Of a DNA stretch of 64,000 nucleotides, positions 1-9,195 are shown one piece after another. The stretch spans positions 1,045,001 through 1,109,000 of the forward strand of contig NZ_JBBOPI010000001.1 in assembly GCF_038003525.1 (NCBI RefSeq). The letters run 5' to 3'. The DNA comes from Solibacillus sp. FSL H8-0538 (GTDB lineage Bacteria; Bacillota; Bacilli; Bacillales_A; Planococcaceae). Position numbers and translations under genes: made by a program. The first letter of the stretch is position 1, and each line of letters begins with the position of its first letter. The notes below the pieces were generated by a model. That model was not told the DNA's origin and made no database searches. It saw only the letters and a list, made by a program, of their open reading frames with translations.

Positions 1-76
1 TGTTATTGATGAGAACTTCGGTGTTCGTATCACAGATATTTTAAGCCAGGCAGATCGCTTGAATAATTTACGATAG
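1..76 (+). CDS. fliY: Flagellar switch protein FliY, C-terminal end (partial)
   Basis: Only the last 24 codons are in the window, reading frame from base 2 to the TAG at 74-76. The end contains VDENFG-like and RITDI motifs (VIDENFGVRITDI), typical of the C-terminus of the FliN/FliY switch domain. FliY is part of the flagellar C-ring and, in Bacillus, also removes phosphate from CheY-P. The position directly before cheY matches the Bacillus fla/che order. Most of the gene lies upstream, so the N-terminal CheC-like part cannot be examined. Confidence 0.8.
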   Translation, partial: VIDENFGVRITDILSQADRLNNLR

Positions 77-100
77 TTTTTTAAATGGAGGAGTTTTATT

Positions 101-463
101 ATGTCTAAAAGGATTTTAATTGTTGACGATGCAGCATTCATGCGCATGATGATTAAGGATATTTTAACGAAAAATGGATTTGAAGTTGTTGGTGAAGCAG
201 CTGACGGTGTTCAAGCAGTAGAGAAATACAATGAATTACGTCCTGATTTAGTAACGATGGATATTACAATGCCTGAAATGGATGGCATTGCAGCATTAAA
301 AGCAATTAAAACAAATCACCCGTCTGCTACAGTTATTATGTGTTCAGCAATGGGGCAACAAGCAATGGTAATTGACGCAATTCAAGCTGGAGCAAAAGAT
401 TTTATCGTGAAGCCTTTCCAAGCAGACCGCGTAATTGAAGCAATCCAAAAAGCTTTAGGTTGA
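101..463 (+). CDS. cheY: Chemotaxis response regulator CheY
   Basis: A stand-alone receiver domain of 120 residues, the usual CheY length, with no output domain. The acidic pair D9/D10, the phosphoacceptor D54 in VTMDITMPEM and the conserved K104 in VKPF are all present. Phosphorylated by CheA, it binds the flagellar switch (FliM/FliY) and sets the direction of rotation; in Bacillus, CheY-P promotes counter-clockwise rotation and smooth swimming. A strong ribosome site (GGAGGAG) lies 7 bases before the ATG. It sits between fliY and fliZ and is presumably transcribed with them. Confidence 0.96.
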   Translation: MSKRILIVDDAAFMRMMIKDILTKNGFEVVGEAADGVQAVEKYNELRPDLVTMDITMPEMDGIAALKAIKTNHPSATVIMCSAMGQQAMVIDAIQAGAKDFIVKPFQADRVIEAIQKALG

Positions 464-467
464 TAAC

Positions 468-1133
468 ATGCATGTAAAAAAATCATTGCGAGTTGGCATG
501 GTTTTTGCATTACTTGTAGTTATCGCTTTATTCGTGCCATCACAATCATCTGTGTTTGCTTCAGCAAATAACGGAATGATTAGTGATGAATGTTTGAAAA
601 ACCCGAATCAATGCCAAGAAAGTAATATAACAGATGCCGAAGCAGAACAACCTGAATCGGCATCTGTTAGTATAGGGCCTTGGGAGTACATAAAAATTCT
701 TTTATCGCTTGTATTCGTCCTTGCGTTACTAATTATGGTTCTGAAGTTTTTGAACAAACGCAACTTAAACTATCAGCAGAACAGTATTGTTCGTAATATT
801 GGTGGTTTATCAGTCGGCGCACAAAAATCGGTTCAGCTATTACATATCGGTAATAGTTTATATGTCGTTGGTGTAGGCGAAGATGTTCGTCTGCTAAAAG
901 AAATTGCAAGCCCTGAAGAAGTGGAGCAAATCTTGAATTATTACAATGACAAGCAAGGAAATGCATCAACATCGCCATATATTGTCGAGTTGTTTAGTAA
1001 ATTTAAATCTAATAAAGATGTTTCTGAAAATCCGAAGTTTAACACGATGTTTAATGAGCGTATTAACGAAATTAAACGAGAGCGTAGTGATGAACTGGAA
1101 CGTTGGAAAGAACAGGAGAACGATAAACAATGA
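468..1133 (+). CDS. fliZ: Flagellar export protein FliZ (FliO family)
   Basis: 221 residues, close to the Bacillus FliZ length. There is a hydrophobic signal-like segment at about residues 9-31, a short extracytoplasmic stretch, a second membrane helix at about 75-93 (IKILLSLVFVLALLIMVL), and a basic cytoplasmic part with the FliO-like GGLSVG and SLYVVGVGED strands. The FliO/FliZ family assists assembly of the FliP-FliQ-FliR export gate. It starts 4 bases after cheY ends, and its stop overlaps the fliP start (ATGA), indicating translational coupling. The C-terminal 50 residues are highly charged. Confidence 0.88.
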   Translation: MHVKKSLRVGMVFALLVVIALFVPSQSSVFASANNGMISDECLKNPNQCQESNITDAEAEQPESASVSIGPWEYIKILLSLVFVLALLIMVLKFLNKRNLNYQQNSIVRNIGGLSVGAQKSVQLLHIGNSLYVVGVGEDVRLLKEIASPEEVEQILNYYNDKQGNASTSPYIVELFSKFKSNKDVSENPKFNTMFNERINEIKRERSDELERWKEQENDKQ

Positions 1134-1795
1134 CAGATTTTATCTCAATCTTTTCTGAAAGCGATCCGACGAATGTTGCTACATCTGTGAAGCTATTAAT
1201 ATTGCTAACAGTCCTTTCATTAGCGCCTAGCATTTTAATATTAATGACCTCGTTTGCACGAATCGTCATCGTATTGTCATTTACACGTACAGCGCTGGCG
1301 ACACAACAAATGCCGCCAAACCAAGTGATCATTGGTTTAGCGCTGTTTTTGACATTTTTCATCATGGCGCCTACTTTCCAGGAAGTAAATGAACAAGCGC
1401 TACAGCCGCTATTCGACGAGGAAATTGGGCTAGAGGAAGCATATGAAAAAGCTTCCCTGCCATTCAAGCAGTTCATGTCCAAGCATACAAGGCAAAAGGA
1501 CTTGGAGTTGTTCCTAGAATACAATCAGGCGGAACGACCAGAATCGATTGAAGATATTCCTTTAACGATGCTTGTTCCTGCTTTTGCATTAAGTGAAATT
1601 AAAACAGCATTTCAGATGGGTTTTATGATCTTTATTCCGTTTTTAGTCATTGATATGGTTGTCGCAAGTGTACTAATGTCGATGGGGATGATGATGCTAC
1701 CACCAGTAATGATTTCACTGCCATTTAAAATTTTATTATTTATACTCGTCGACGGCTGGTATTTAGTAATGAAATCGTTACTTCAAAGTTTTTAG
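1130..1795 (+). CDS. fliP: Flagellar type III export gate protein FliP
   Basis: 221 residues with the characteristic FliP helices: an N-terminal hydrophobic helix with SFARIVIVLSFTR, the QMPPNQVIIGLALFLTFF segment, and the C-terminal PAFALSEIKTAFQMGF, PFLVIDMVVASVLMSMGMMM and LPFKILLFILVDGW segments. FliP forms a pentameric ring with FliR and FliQ, making the export channel in the basal body membrane. The start overlaps fliZ by 4 bases, and fliQ follows after 13 bases. Compared with proteobacterial FliP, an obvious long cleaved signal peptide is not evident. Confidence 0.96.
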   Translation: MTDFISIFSESDPTNVATSVKLLILLTVLSLAPSILILMTSFARIVIVLSFTRTALATQQMPPNQVIIGLALFLTFFIMAPTFQEVNEQALQPLFDEEIGLEEAYEKASLPFKQFMSKHTRQKDLELFLEYNQAERPESIEDIPLTMLVPAFALSEIKTAFQMGFMIFIPFLVIDMVVASVLMSMGMMMLPPVMISLPFKILLFILVDGWYLVMKSLLQSF

Positions 1796-1808
1796 GGGAT
1801 GATACAGT

Positions 1809-2078
1809 ATGACACAGGAAATGGTCATTTCAATTGCAGAAACCGCGATTTATAACATTCTTATCGTTTCAGGACCGTTATTATTAATTGCACTGGGAGT
1901 AGGATTAGCCGTAAGTATATTTCAGGCGACAACGTCTATCCAGGAACAAACGCTTGCATTCGTTCCAAAAATCGTTGCAGTCCTTGTCGGATTAGTATTT
2001 TTTGGCCCATTTATGATTTCGATGATGACGAGTTATTTTCACGATATATTAAATAATTTAGTTCGATATATTGGGTGA
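1809..2078 (+). CDS. fliQ: Flagellar export gate protein FliQ
   Basis: 89 residues with two membrane helices, as expected for FliQ. The family motif around the second turn (VSIFQATTSIQEQTL) and FVPKIVAVL are clear. Four FliQ copies pack around the FliP/FliR core of the export gate. Its stop codon (2076-2078) lies next to the fliR start region, so translation is probably coupled within the fliP-fliQ-fliR set. Confidence 0.96.
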   Translation: MTQEMVISIAETAIYNILIVSGPLLLIALGVGLAVSIFQATTSIQEQTLAFVPKIVAVLVGLVFFGPFMISMMTSYFHDILNNLVRYIG

Positions 2079-2082
2079 GTAC

Positions 2083-2859
2083 ATGAATGAACTAATACCC
2101 AATATATCGATTCTATTATTAATTTTCGTACGGGTTTCTGCATTTTTTGTATCAGTCCCTCTTTTTTCTTATCGTACCATACCACCACAAATGCGAATTG
2201 CCTTAGCGTTTGTACTATCTTGGATGATGTACTATACGTTTAATGTCGAGGCCTTTGCGTTTGACGGTAATTACATATTACTTATTTTAAAAGAAGCCAT
2301 AACAGGATTAACGATTGGTTTAACTGCGATGATGGTAATGTCAGCCGTACAAATTGCTGGGGGCTTTATCGACTTCCAGATGGGCTTTGCGATGGCTAAT
2401 ATTATCGATCCACAAACAGGTGCCCAAACGCCTTTAATGGGTCAATTTTTCAATTTCTTAGTCCTACTTGTGCTACTGGCAATTAATGGACATCATTTGA
2501 TTTTAGATGGCATTTTTTATAGCTATCAATTTATACCAATTGATCAAGTCTTCCCGAATTTCGGGGATCAAAATACGGTTGAATTTATGATGAAATTATT
2601 TGTCGCAGTATTTGCAATCGCATTTCAAATGTCAGCTCCAATAATTGCAACGTTATTTTTAGTTACGCTTGCCTTAGGGATTACAGGAAAGACGGTGCCA
2701 CAAATGAATATTTTTGTCATTGGTTTTCCTATTAAAATTGCTGTAGGGTTCCTCGTTTTATTTATTACAATGGGCCTAATGGTTAAAGTTATGCAAAGTT
2801 TAATTGAAATGATGATTCTTGCAATGCGCAATTTGATGATCATTTTAGGTGGTGCGTAA
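2083..2859 (+). CDS. fliR: Flagellar export gate protein FliR
   Basis: 258 residues from the ATG at 2083, with about six hydrophobic helices and the FliR signatures FDGNY, GGFIDFQMGFAMANIIDPQ and TGKTVPQMNIFVIGFPIKI. FliR completes the FliP5-FliQ4-FliR1 gate. A TTG at 2071 in the same frame would overlap fliQ. I prefer the ATG because a GGGTGAG stretch lies just before it, although the spacing is short. The stop adjoins the flhB start with no gap. Confidence 0.94.
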   Translation: MNELIPNISILLLIFVRVSAFFVSVPLFSYRTIPPQMRIALAFVLSWMMYYTFNVEAFAFDGNYILLILKEAITGLTIGLTAMMVMSAVQIAGGFIDFQMGFAMANIIDPQTGAQTPLMGQFFNFLVLLVLLAINGHHLILDGIFYSYQFIPIDQVFPNFGDQNTVEFMMKLFVAVFAIAFQMSAPIIATLFLVTLALGITGKTVPQMNIFVIGFPIKIAVGFLVLFITMGLMVKVMQSLIEMMILAMRNLMIILGGA

Positions 2860-3948
2860 ATGAAACTATTATTAACACTCGACATCCAGTTTTTTGCGGG
2901 TGAAAAGACGGAAAAAGCGACTCCTAAAAAAAGAGGCGATGCACGGAAAAAAGGGCAAGTATTAAAAAGCCAAGACGTTACTGCTGCAATTTTACTATTA
3001 CTTATGTTTGTTTTTTTATTTTTCGCGGGGCCAATTATGCTAAATGGGATTTTTGGATTCCTCTTGCAAGCCTTTCAGAAAAATATATTAATAGAAACCT
3101 TAACTGCTGAAACCGTAATGGAAATGTATAGTGAAACCCTTAAAGAGATGGGGAGGATTGTACTGCCAATTATGGTTGTTGCTGTTGTTGCAGGTATTGG
3201 AGCGAACTATTTGCAGTTTGGCCTATTATTCACAACTGAAACATTAAAATTTGATTTAAAAAAAATGGACCCTATTAAAGGGGTTAAAAAAATAATCTCC
3301 GTGAGAGCCATTATTAATTTAATAAAATCATTATTAAAAGTAGCCTTTCTCGGTACCGTTACGACAGCGGTTATTTGGATGAATTTAGAAGATGTGTTGT
3401 CGCTTGCACTTCATAGTCCGTGGGAATCATTGACGACGGTCGCCTATTTATCTGGCATTATGGGGATCGCTGCTTCACTAATGCTTCTAGTTATCGCATT
3501 ACTCGACTATATGTATGAAAAATTCGAATTCGAAAAGCAGTTGAAAATGTCGAAGCAGGACCTTAAAGATGAACATAAAAATTCGGAAGGTGACCCATTA
3601 ATCAAGTCGAAAATAAAACAACGGCAACGAGAAATGGCGATGCGCCGTATGATGCAGGAAGTTCCGTCAGCGGATGTAGTTATTACGAACCCGACCCACT
3701 ATGCGATTGCGCTTAAATACGATGAAAATAGTATGGATGCACCAAGAGTTGTAGCAAAGGGGACGGACTTTATTGCACAAAAGATTAAATTAATTGCAAA
3801 AGAAAACGACATCATCTTGGTGGAAAATCGCCCATTAGCGCGCGCCATGTATGACCAAGTTGAAATTGGTGAAACAGTACCTGAAGAATTTTTCAAAGCG
3901 GTAGCAGAAATTCTTGCGTATGTATACAGAATTAAACGTAAAATTTAA
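2860..3948 (+). CDS. flhB: Flagellar export switch protein FlhB
   Basis: 362 residues. The N-terminus carries FFAGEKTEKATPKKR, typical of Bacillus FlhB. Four membrane helices occupy about residues 35-215, followed by a cytoplasmic domain with the autocleavage motif NPTH (in VVITNPTHYAIALKY). FlhB cuts itself at N-P in this motif and switches export from rod/hook to filament substrates. The C-terminal cytoplasmic domain continues through AMYDQVEIGETVPEEF. It follows fliR directly and is 23 bases before flhA. Confidence 0.97.
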   Translation: MKLLLTLDIQFFAGEKTEKATPKKRGDARKKGQVLKSQDVTAAILLLLMFVFLFFAGPIMLNGIFGFLLQAFQKNILIETLTAETVMEMYSETLKEMGRIVLPIMVVAVVAGIGANYLQFGLLFTTETLKFDLKKMDPIKGVKKIISVRAIINLIKSLLKVAFLGTVTTAVIWMNLEDVLSLALHSPWESLTTVAYLSGIMGIAASLMLLVIALLDYMYEKFEFEKQLKMSKQDLKDEHKNSEGDPLIKSKIKQRQREMAMRRMMQEVPSADVVITNPTHYAIALKYDENSMDAPRVVAKGTDFIAQKIKLIAKENDIILVENRPLARAMYDQVEIGETVPEEFFKAVAEILAYVYRIKRKI

Positions 3949-3971
3949 CGCACGAAGCAGGAGGGACAACA

Positions 3972-6005
3972 ATGCAAATACGCGATATAGGGGTTTTAGC
4001 TGCGGTAATTATGATCGTAGCGATGCTCATTATCCCTCTACCTACATGGCTATTAAGCTTTTTAATTATTATTAATATGACATTAGCATTATTAGTTCTA
4101 TTAACGGCTATGAATATGAAAGAAGCGTTAGAATTCTCAATCTTTCCAACCGTTATTTTACTACTAACACTATTCCGTCTAGGCTTAAGTGTATCGACTA
4201 CTCGTGCTATTTTAGCCTACGGGCATGCCGGTGATGTAGTAGAAACTTTCGGTAACTTCGTAACAGGTGGTAACATTTTAGTTGGTTTAGTAATTTTCTT
4301 GCTTTTAGTTATTATTCAGTTCATCGTAATAACGAAAGGTGCGGAGCGTGTTGCTGAAGTTGCCGCACGTTTCACATTAGATGCCATGCCTGGTAAACAA
4401 ATGAGTATCGATGCGGATTTAAATGCTGGGGTCATTTCGGAAAAAGAAGCTCGTGAACGTCGTAATAAAGTATCTGGTGAAGCAGACTTCTATGGAGCGA
4501 TGGACGGGGCAACGAAATTTGTTAAAGGGGATGCCATCGCCTCAATTATCATGGTTGGGATTAACTTACTTTTCGGTATGATTATCGGTATGGCACAGCA
4601 AGGGCTTTCGTTTGGTGATGCAGCGATGAGATTCTCAATTCTAACAGTCGGGGATGGGCTAGTTTCGCAAATTCCCGCATTATTAATGTCAACTGCCACT
4701 GGTATCGTTGTTACTCGTGCCACTTCTGAAGGTAATTTAGGTGCGGATATTACAAAGCAATTATTTGCTCAGTCTAAACTGCTTTATGTTGCTGGGGGTA
4801 CGATTTTCTTACTTGGTTTATTCACACCAATTCCTTTTTGGATTACAATTCCAATTTCAGCAGCTCTGATAATCGGTGCCTACCTGATGGATCATAAAAA
4901 AGAGGAAACACCAGAAGAGTTATTGGAGTTTGAAGAAGAAGTTGCATCCGATACGATGAAGAGTCCAGAAAATGTTGTAAATTTATTAAATGTAGATCCA
5001 ATTGAATTTGAGTTTGGCTATGGCTTAATTCCATTAGTGGATGCAGGACAGGGTGGAGATTTACTTGACCGCGTTGTTATGATTCGCAGACAGCTAGCTC
5101 TTGAACTTGGGATTGTTATACCAGTTGTGCGTATTCGCGATAATATTCAGCTTCAGCCGAATGAATATCGTATTAAAATTAAAGGTAATGAACTGGCAAA
5201 AGGGGAGCTTTTACTCGATCACTATTTAGCAATGAGTCCAGGAGACGATAATTCAATTGATGGGATTGATACAATTGAGCCATCATTCGGACTTCCTGCA
5301 AAATGGATTTCAGAGCAAGTGAAAGAAGATGCCGAAATTCTCGGTTATACAGTTGTGGACCCACCTAGTGTCGTATCAACACATTTAACAGAAATGATTC
5401 GAGCAAATGCGCACGAGTTACTCGGTCGTCAAGAAACGAAACAATTACTCGATCATTTACGCGAAACATATCCGATTTTAGTAGACGAATTAACGCCAAA
5501 CCCATTATCAATCGGTGAAGTACAAAAAGTATTGGCAAGGTTGCTACGTGAAAATGTATCAATAAGAAACTTACCGATTATATTTGAAACATTAGCGGAT
5601 TATGCAAAGTTAACGAGCGATACCGATATTTTAACAGAGTATGTAAGACAAGCACTGGCGCGTCAAATTACATCTCAGTTTGTGAATGGTCAGCCATCGC
5701 TAAAGGTTATTACAGTATCGGGGAAAGTAGAAAAGCTTGTTTCAGACAGTATTCAACAAACGGATCATGGAAATTATTTAGCGATGGATCCACAAGAATC
5801 ACAATTTGTACTAGAGGCAATTGCAAAAGAAGTGGAACGTGTATCTTTTACAGAACAATCACCACTTATTTTATGCTCTCCAGGTGTACGCATGTATATA
5901 AGACAGTTAACGGAGCGTTATTTCCCTCAAATTCCAATATTATCTTACAATGAGTTGGACGCGGCCGTAGAAATTCAAAGTGTTGGGGTGGTGAATGTTG
6001 AATGA
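3972..6005 (+). CDS. flhA: Flagellar export gate component FlhA
   Basis: 677 residues, normal for FlhA. The N-terminal half has about eight membrane helices and the FHIPEP-type cytoplasmic loop (MPGKQMSIDADLNAG, with EADFYGAMDGATKFVKGDA), a known signature. The C-terminal half is the cytoplasmic ring domain that docks export chaperone-substrate complexes. It forms a nonameric ring below the FliPQR gate and uses the proton gradient. A GCAGGAGGGA ribosome site precedes the ATG. The stop overlaps the flhF start. Confidence 0.97.
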   Translation: MQIRDIGVLAAVIMIVAMLIIPLPTWLLSFLIIINMTLALLVLLTAMNMKEALEFSIFPTVILLLTLFRLGLSVSTTRAILAYGHAGDVVETFGNFVTGGNILVGLVIFLLLVIIQFIVITKGAERVAEVAARFTLDAMPGKQMSIDADLNAGVISEKEARERRNKVSGEADFYGAMDGATKFVKGDAIASIIMVGINLLFGMIIGMAQQGLSFGDAAMRFSILTVGDGLVSQIPALLMSTATGIVVTRATSEGNLGADITKQLFAQSKLLYVAGGTIFLLGLFTPIPFWITIPISAALIIGAYLMDHKKEETPEELLEFEEEVASDTMKSPENVVNLLNVDPIEFEFGYGLIPLVDAGQGGDLLDRVVMIRRQLALELGIVIPVVRIRDNIQLQPNEYRIKIKGNELAKGELLLDHYLAMSPGDDNSIDGIDTIEPSFGLPAKWISEQVKEDAEILGYTVVDPPSVVSTHLTEMIRANAHELLGRQETKQLLDHLRETYPILVDELTPNPLSIGEVQKVLARLLRENVSIRNLPIIFETLADYAKLTSDTDILTEYVRQALARQITSQFVNGQPSLKVITVSGKVEKLVSDSIQQTDHGNYLAMDPQESQFVLEAIAKEVERVSFTEQSPLILCSPGVRMYIRQLTERYFPQIPILSYNELDAAVEIQSVGVVNVE

Positions 6006-7168
6006 AAATGAAGAAGTATAATGCACCTTCGATTGCAGAAGCTATGAAATTAATTCGTGCAGATCTTGGCGACGATGCGGTCATTTTAAATTCGAAAGTG
6101 GTAGTGACGAAAAAGCTTTTTGGATTTATTAAGCATAAAACCTTTGAGGTTGTAGCGGGGATTGATCGTGCTGAAAAAAAGCGGTCTTTCTCGTCGTTTT
6201 CAGACATTCAACCGATTCCTATGCCAGTGCAACCGCCAATTGTGCAGCAACAAGTAGAAATGGTGTCAGGCCGCGAACAAGACGGTTCTATGCTAACATC
6301 CGATTTGAAAAAAGAAATTGCGGATTTAAAATCAATCATGCAATCTATGCAGCGTATGTCGACACAATCACATTATCCTGATGAACTCTTACCCTTTGTC
6401 GATTTTTTAAAACAACAAGAACTTGGAGAGGAGCTTATCACAGCAATTAGTGATGAGCTTTTTGTGCATTTTAAAAATAATGAGGCGAAACTGCAATTTG
6501 AAGATATGCGGATTGTCGCTCAAAAGTACTTAGCTGCTCGTATGGAAAATCTACCAATTACAGGATTGTCTTACGAAAAAAAATATATTAATGTACTAGG
6601 TCCGACAGGGGTGGGCAAAACGACGACGATTGCGAAGATGGCCGCCCGCTCTGTATTAGAAAAGAAGAAAAAAATAGGCTTTATTACGACGGATACATAT
6701 CGAATTGCAGCGATTGAGCAACTTAAGACGTATGCGGGATTACTACAGGCACCTGTTGAAATTGTGTATAATGCATCCGATTATAAATCGGCCATTGAAA
6801 AGTTAGCGCATTTAGATTTAATTTTTATTGATACAGCCGGTCGTAATTATAAAGAAGCAAAGTATGTCGACGAATTACAGAAATTAATTAATTTTAATGA
6901 AGAAGCAGAGTCGTATTTGGTGCTATCGTTAACTGCAAAGGAAAAAGATTTAGATACAATCATTGACCAGTTTGAACAAGTTCCAATTGAAAAGTTCATA
7001 TTTACGAAACTAGATGAGACAAATTCTATTGGCACTATGTTTAATTTAATGATTAAATATAATAAAGGACTTGCCTACTATACAAATGGTCAAGAAGTAC
7101 CAGAAGATATAGAGCAGCCAAATCTAGAAAGTTTATTTGAATTGTTCTTTCAAGGAGAAGTTAAATGA
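6002..7168 (+). CDS. flhF: Flagellar SRP-like GTPase FlhF
   Basis: 388 residues. A variable N-terminal region (MKKYNAPSIAEAMKLIRADLG onwards) is followed by the SRP-type NG domain. The P-loop is GPTGVGKTTTIAKMAA, with DTYRIAAIEQLKTYA, the DTAGRN motif and the TKLDET guanine-specificity motif. FlhF, with FlhG, sets the number and position of flagella. It overlaps flhA by 4 bases, and a second ATG two codons in (6008) could also be used. Its stop overlaps the flhG start (ATGA). Confidence 0.95.
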   Translation: MKMKKYNAPSIAEAMKLIRADLGDDAVILNSKVVVTKKLFGFIKHKTFEVVAGIDRAEKKRSFSSFSDIQPIPMPVQPPIVQQQVEMVSGREQDGSMLTSDLKKEIADLKSIMQSMQRMSTQSHYPDELLPFVDFLKQQELGEELITAISDELFVHFKNNEAKLQFEDMRIVAQKYLAARMENLPITGLSYEKKYINVLGPTGVGKTTTIAKMAARSVLEKKKKIGFITTDTYRIAAIEQLKTYAGLLQAPVEIVYNASDYKSAIEKLAHLDLIFIDTAGRNYKEAKYVDELQKLINFNEEAESYLVLSLTAKEKDLDTIIDQFEQVPIEKFIFTKLDETNSIGTMFNLMIKYNKGLAYYTNGQEVPEDIEQPNLESLFELFFQGEVK

Positions 7169-8037
7169 GAGACCAAGCTGAAAAATTAAGAATGAAAATG
7201 CTCGAAAGTCAAGGCGCTTTAGGCAGATCAATAGCCGTAGTTAGTGGCAAAGGTGGCGTGGGGAAAAGCAACTTTTCTACAAATTTTGCAACGCTACTAG
7301 CACAAGAAGGTAAGAAAGTCGTCATTGTCGATATGGATATTGGAATGGGAAATATTCATATATTAATTGGAAAAAGTGTACAATATAGTTTGAAAGATTA
7401 CCTTGAAGGTGATTTGACAATAGAAGAGGTTATGTTTGAGGGTCCTAATGGCTTAAAATATATTTCAGGTGGCTCTGGTATGTCTGAGCTAATGGAATGG
7501 TCGGGTGACATGTTTGACCGATTAATTCAAGCTTTCGAACAGCTCCAAAAGTCATTTGATTATATTTTATTCGATATGGGTGCTGGTGCGACAAATTGGT
7601 CATTAGATTTACTAACATCCGTCGACGAAATTATTGTTATTTCGACTGCAGAGCCAACGTCAATTATGGATGCGTATTCAATGATGAAATACATTCACCT
7701 AAAGGACAATCATAAAACATTTTACCTACTTTGTAATCGTGCATTTACAAGAGAAGAAGGTCAAGAAACCCTAAACCGTTTAAAATCTGTTATGGAACGT
7801 TTCCTATCGAAGGAAGTGGTCATTTTAGGCTCCTTACCAGAAGATCCTGTCGTGCGAAAAGCGGTTAAATCACAAGTGCCCTTTGCCATCATGTATCCAG
7901 ATGCACCGATTTCAAAAACGTTGAAACAAATTGTAGGGCGCTTCATCCATCATCAAACGGAAGAGGTACATGCACCTATAGAATCTAACAAATTTTTATC
8001 TAGGTTAAAAAGTATTTTTTCGAAAGGGCGTGATTAA
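7165..8037 (+). CDS. flhG: Flagellar number regulator FlhG (YlxH), MinD-like ATPase
   Basis: 290 residues of the ParA/MinD ATPase family. The deviant Walker A motif SGKGGVGKSNFSTNF is near residue 27, VDMDIGMGNIHILIG follows as the switch region, and FDMGAGATNWSLDLL is the Walker B region. An N-terminal stretch (DQAEKLRMKM) resembles the region of FlhG that activates FlhF GTPase. FlhG helps space flagella and load FliM/FliY on the C-ring in Bacillus. It is encoded with a 4-base overlap after flhF and is immediately followed by cheB. Confidence 0.93.
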   Translation: MRDQAEKLRMKMLESQGALGRSIAVVSGKGGVGKSNFSTNFATLLAQEGKKVVIVDMDIGMGNIHILIGKSVQYSLKDYLEGDLTIEEVMFEGPNGLKYISGGSGMSELMEWSGDMFDRLIQAFEQLQKSFDYILFDMGAGATNWSLDLLTSVDEIIVISTAEPTSIMDAYSMMKYIHLKDNHKTFYLLCNRAFTREEGQETLNRLKSVMERFLSKEVVILGSLPEDPVVRKAVKSQVPFAIMYPDAPISKTLKQIVGRFIHHQTEEVHAPIESNKFLSRLKSIFSKGRD

Positions 8038-9180
8038 TTGGACTTCTCGAACAAAAGCAAGCTAGTGGTTGTTGATGACTCTGCTTTTATGAGAAAGCTA
8101 ATTAGTGACTTTTTTGTTGATCATCCTAACGTAGAGGTTGTCGGTACGGCTCGCAATGGTAAAGATGCCATCCAAAAAATTCAACAGCTACAACCAAGTG
8201 TTGTTACGATGGATGTCGAAATGCCAGAAATGAACGGTTTGGATGCTTTAAAAGAAATAATGGGAATTTGCCCGGTTCCGGTTGTCATGCTTTCAAGTAC
8301 AACCCAGCGCGGTACAGACAATACGTTAACTGCGATGGAGTATGGGGCGGTCGATTTTGTTGCCAAAACAAGTGGAACAATTTCCCTTGATTTACACAAA
8401 ATTAAAGATGAGCTTATTCATAAAGTAGAGCAGGCAGCGCATATTTCAGTTGCGAAGTTAATAAAGCCATTCGCTTCGAAAACTTCAGCTATAGAAAGCG
8501 TAATACCTAATAAACAACCCAAAATAATGAAGACAAATACTTTTTCAAAAGTGCAACAACCAATTTCTATGTCTCTTCTAAAAAAGGTTGACTGGAATAA
8601 AACATCTAAAAAAATTGTATTAATTGGTACTTCAACGGGTGGCCCTCGTGCACTACAAGAAGTAATTACAAAAATACCTAAAACTATTAAAGCGCCGATT
8701 TTGATTGTCCAGCATATGCCAGCGGGATTTACCAAATCTTTAGCACTTCGACTGGATCAGCTGAGTCAGATTCGTGTAAAGGAAGCAGAGCAGGGCGATC
8801 TATTACAAAATGGTACAGCCTATATTGCACCAGGTGGATTTCATATGAAATTGCGTAAGGTAGGGTCAACATACGGGATTCTACTTGACCAAACTGAGCC
8901 ACCTCGTTCCGGTCATCGCCCATCTGTTGATGTAATGTTTGAGGATGTTAGCAAGTATCCAGAGTTAGACAAAATAGCCGTCATTATGACAGGTATGGGC
9001 TATGATGGCTCAAAAGGTTTAAAAGCATTAAAACAATCAGGAAATGTTATTGCAATTGCAGAGTCAGCCGATACATGTATTGTATATGGGATGCCAAAAG
9101 CTGCCGTGGAAACGCAGCTTGTTGATGAAGTGGCAGATGTAGACGACATTGCACAAACTATAATGAAATATATGCCTTAA
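8038..9180 (+). CDS. cheB: Chemotaxis protein-glutamate methylesterase CheB
   Basis: 380 residues. An N-terminal receiver domain has the phosphoacceptor D59 (VTMDVEMPEM). After a linker comes the C-terminal methylesterase/deamidase domain with the Ser-His-Asp residues in IGTSTGGPRAL, IVQHMPAGFT and TGMGYDGSKGL. It demethylates receptor glutamates and is activated by CheA. The start is a TTG immediately after the flhG stop; AAAGGG upstream is the only ribosome-like site, so the start is plausible but not certain. CheR is not in this window, which is normal for Bacillus. Confidence 0.96.
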   Translation: MDFSNKSKLVVVDDSAFMRKLISDFFVDHPNVEVVGTARNGKDAIQKIQQLQPSVVTMDVEMPEMNGLDALKEIMGICPVPVVMLSSTTQRGTDNTLTAMEYGAVDFVAKTSGTISLDLHKIKDELIHKVEQAAHISVAKLIKPFASKTSAIESVIPNKQPKIMKTNTFSKVQQPISMSLLKKVDWNKTSKKIVLIGTSTGGPRALQEVITKIPKTIKAPILIVQHMPAGFTKSLALRLDQLSQIRVKEAEQGDLLQNGTAYIAPGGFHMKLRKVGSTYGILLDQTEPPRSGHRPSVDVMFEDVSKYPELDKIAVIMTGMGYDGSKGLKALKQSGNVIAIAESADTCIVYGMPKAAVETQLVDEVADVDDIAQTIMKYMP

Positions 9181-9195
9181 AAGGGGTGCCCTCTT

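Noticed and set aside
1072-1524. Antisense open frame of 150 codons over fliZ/fliP
   Set aside because: It is the complement of clear fliZ and fliP coding sequence and lacks a ribosome site.
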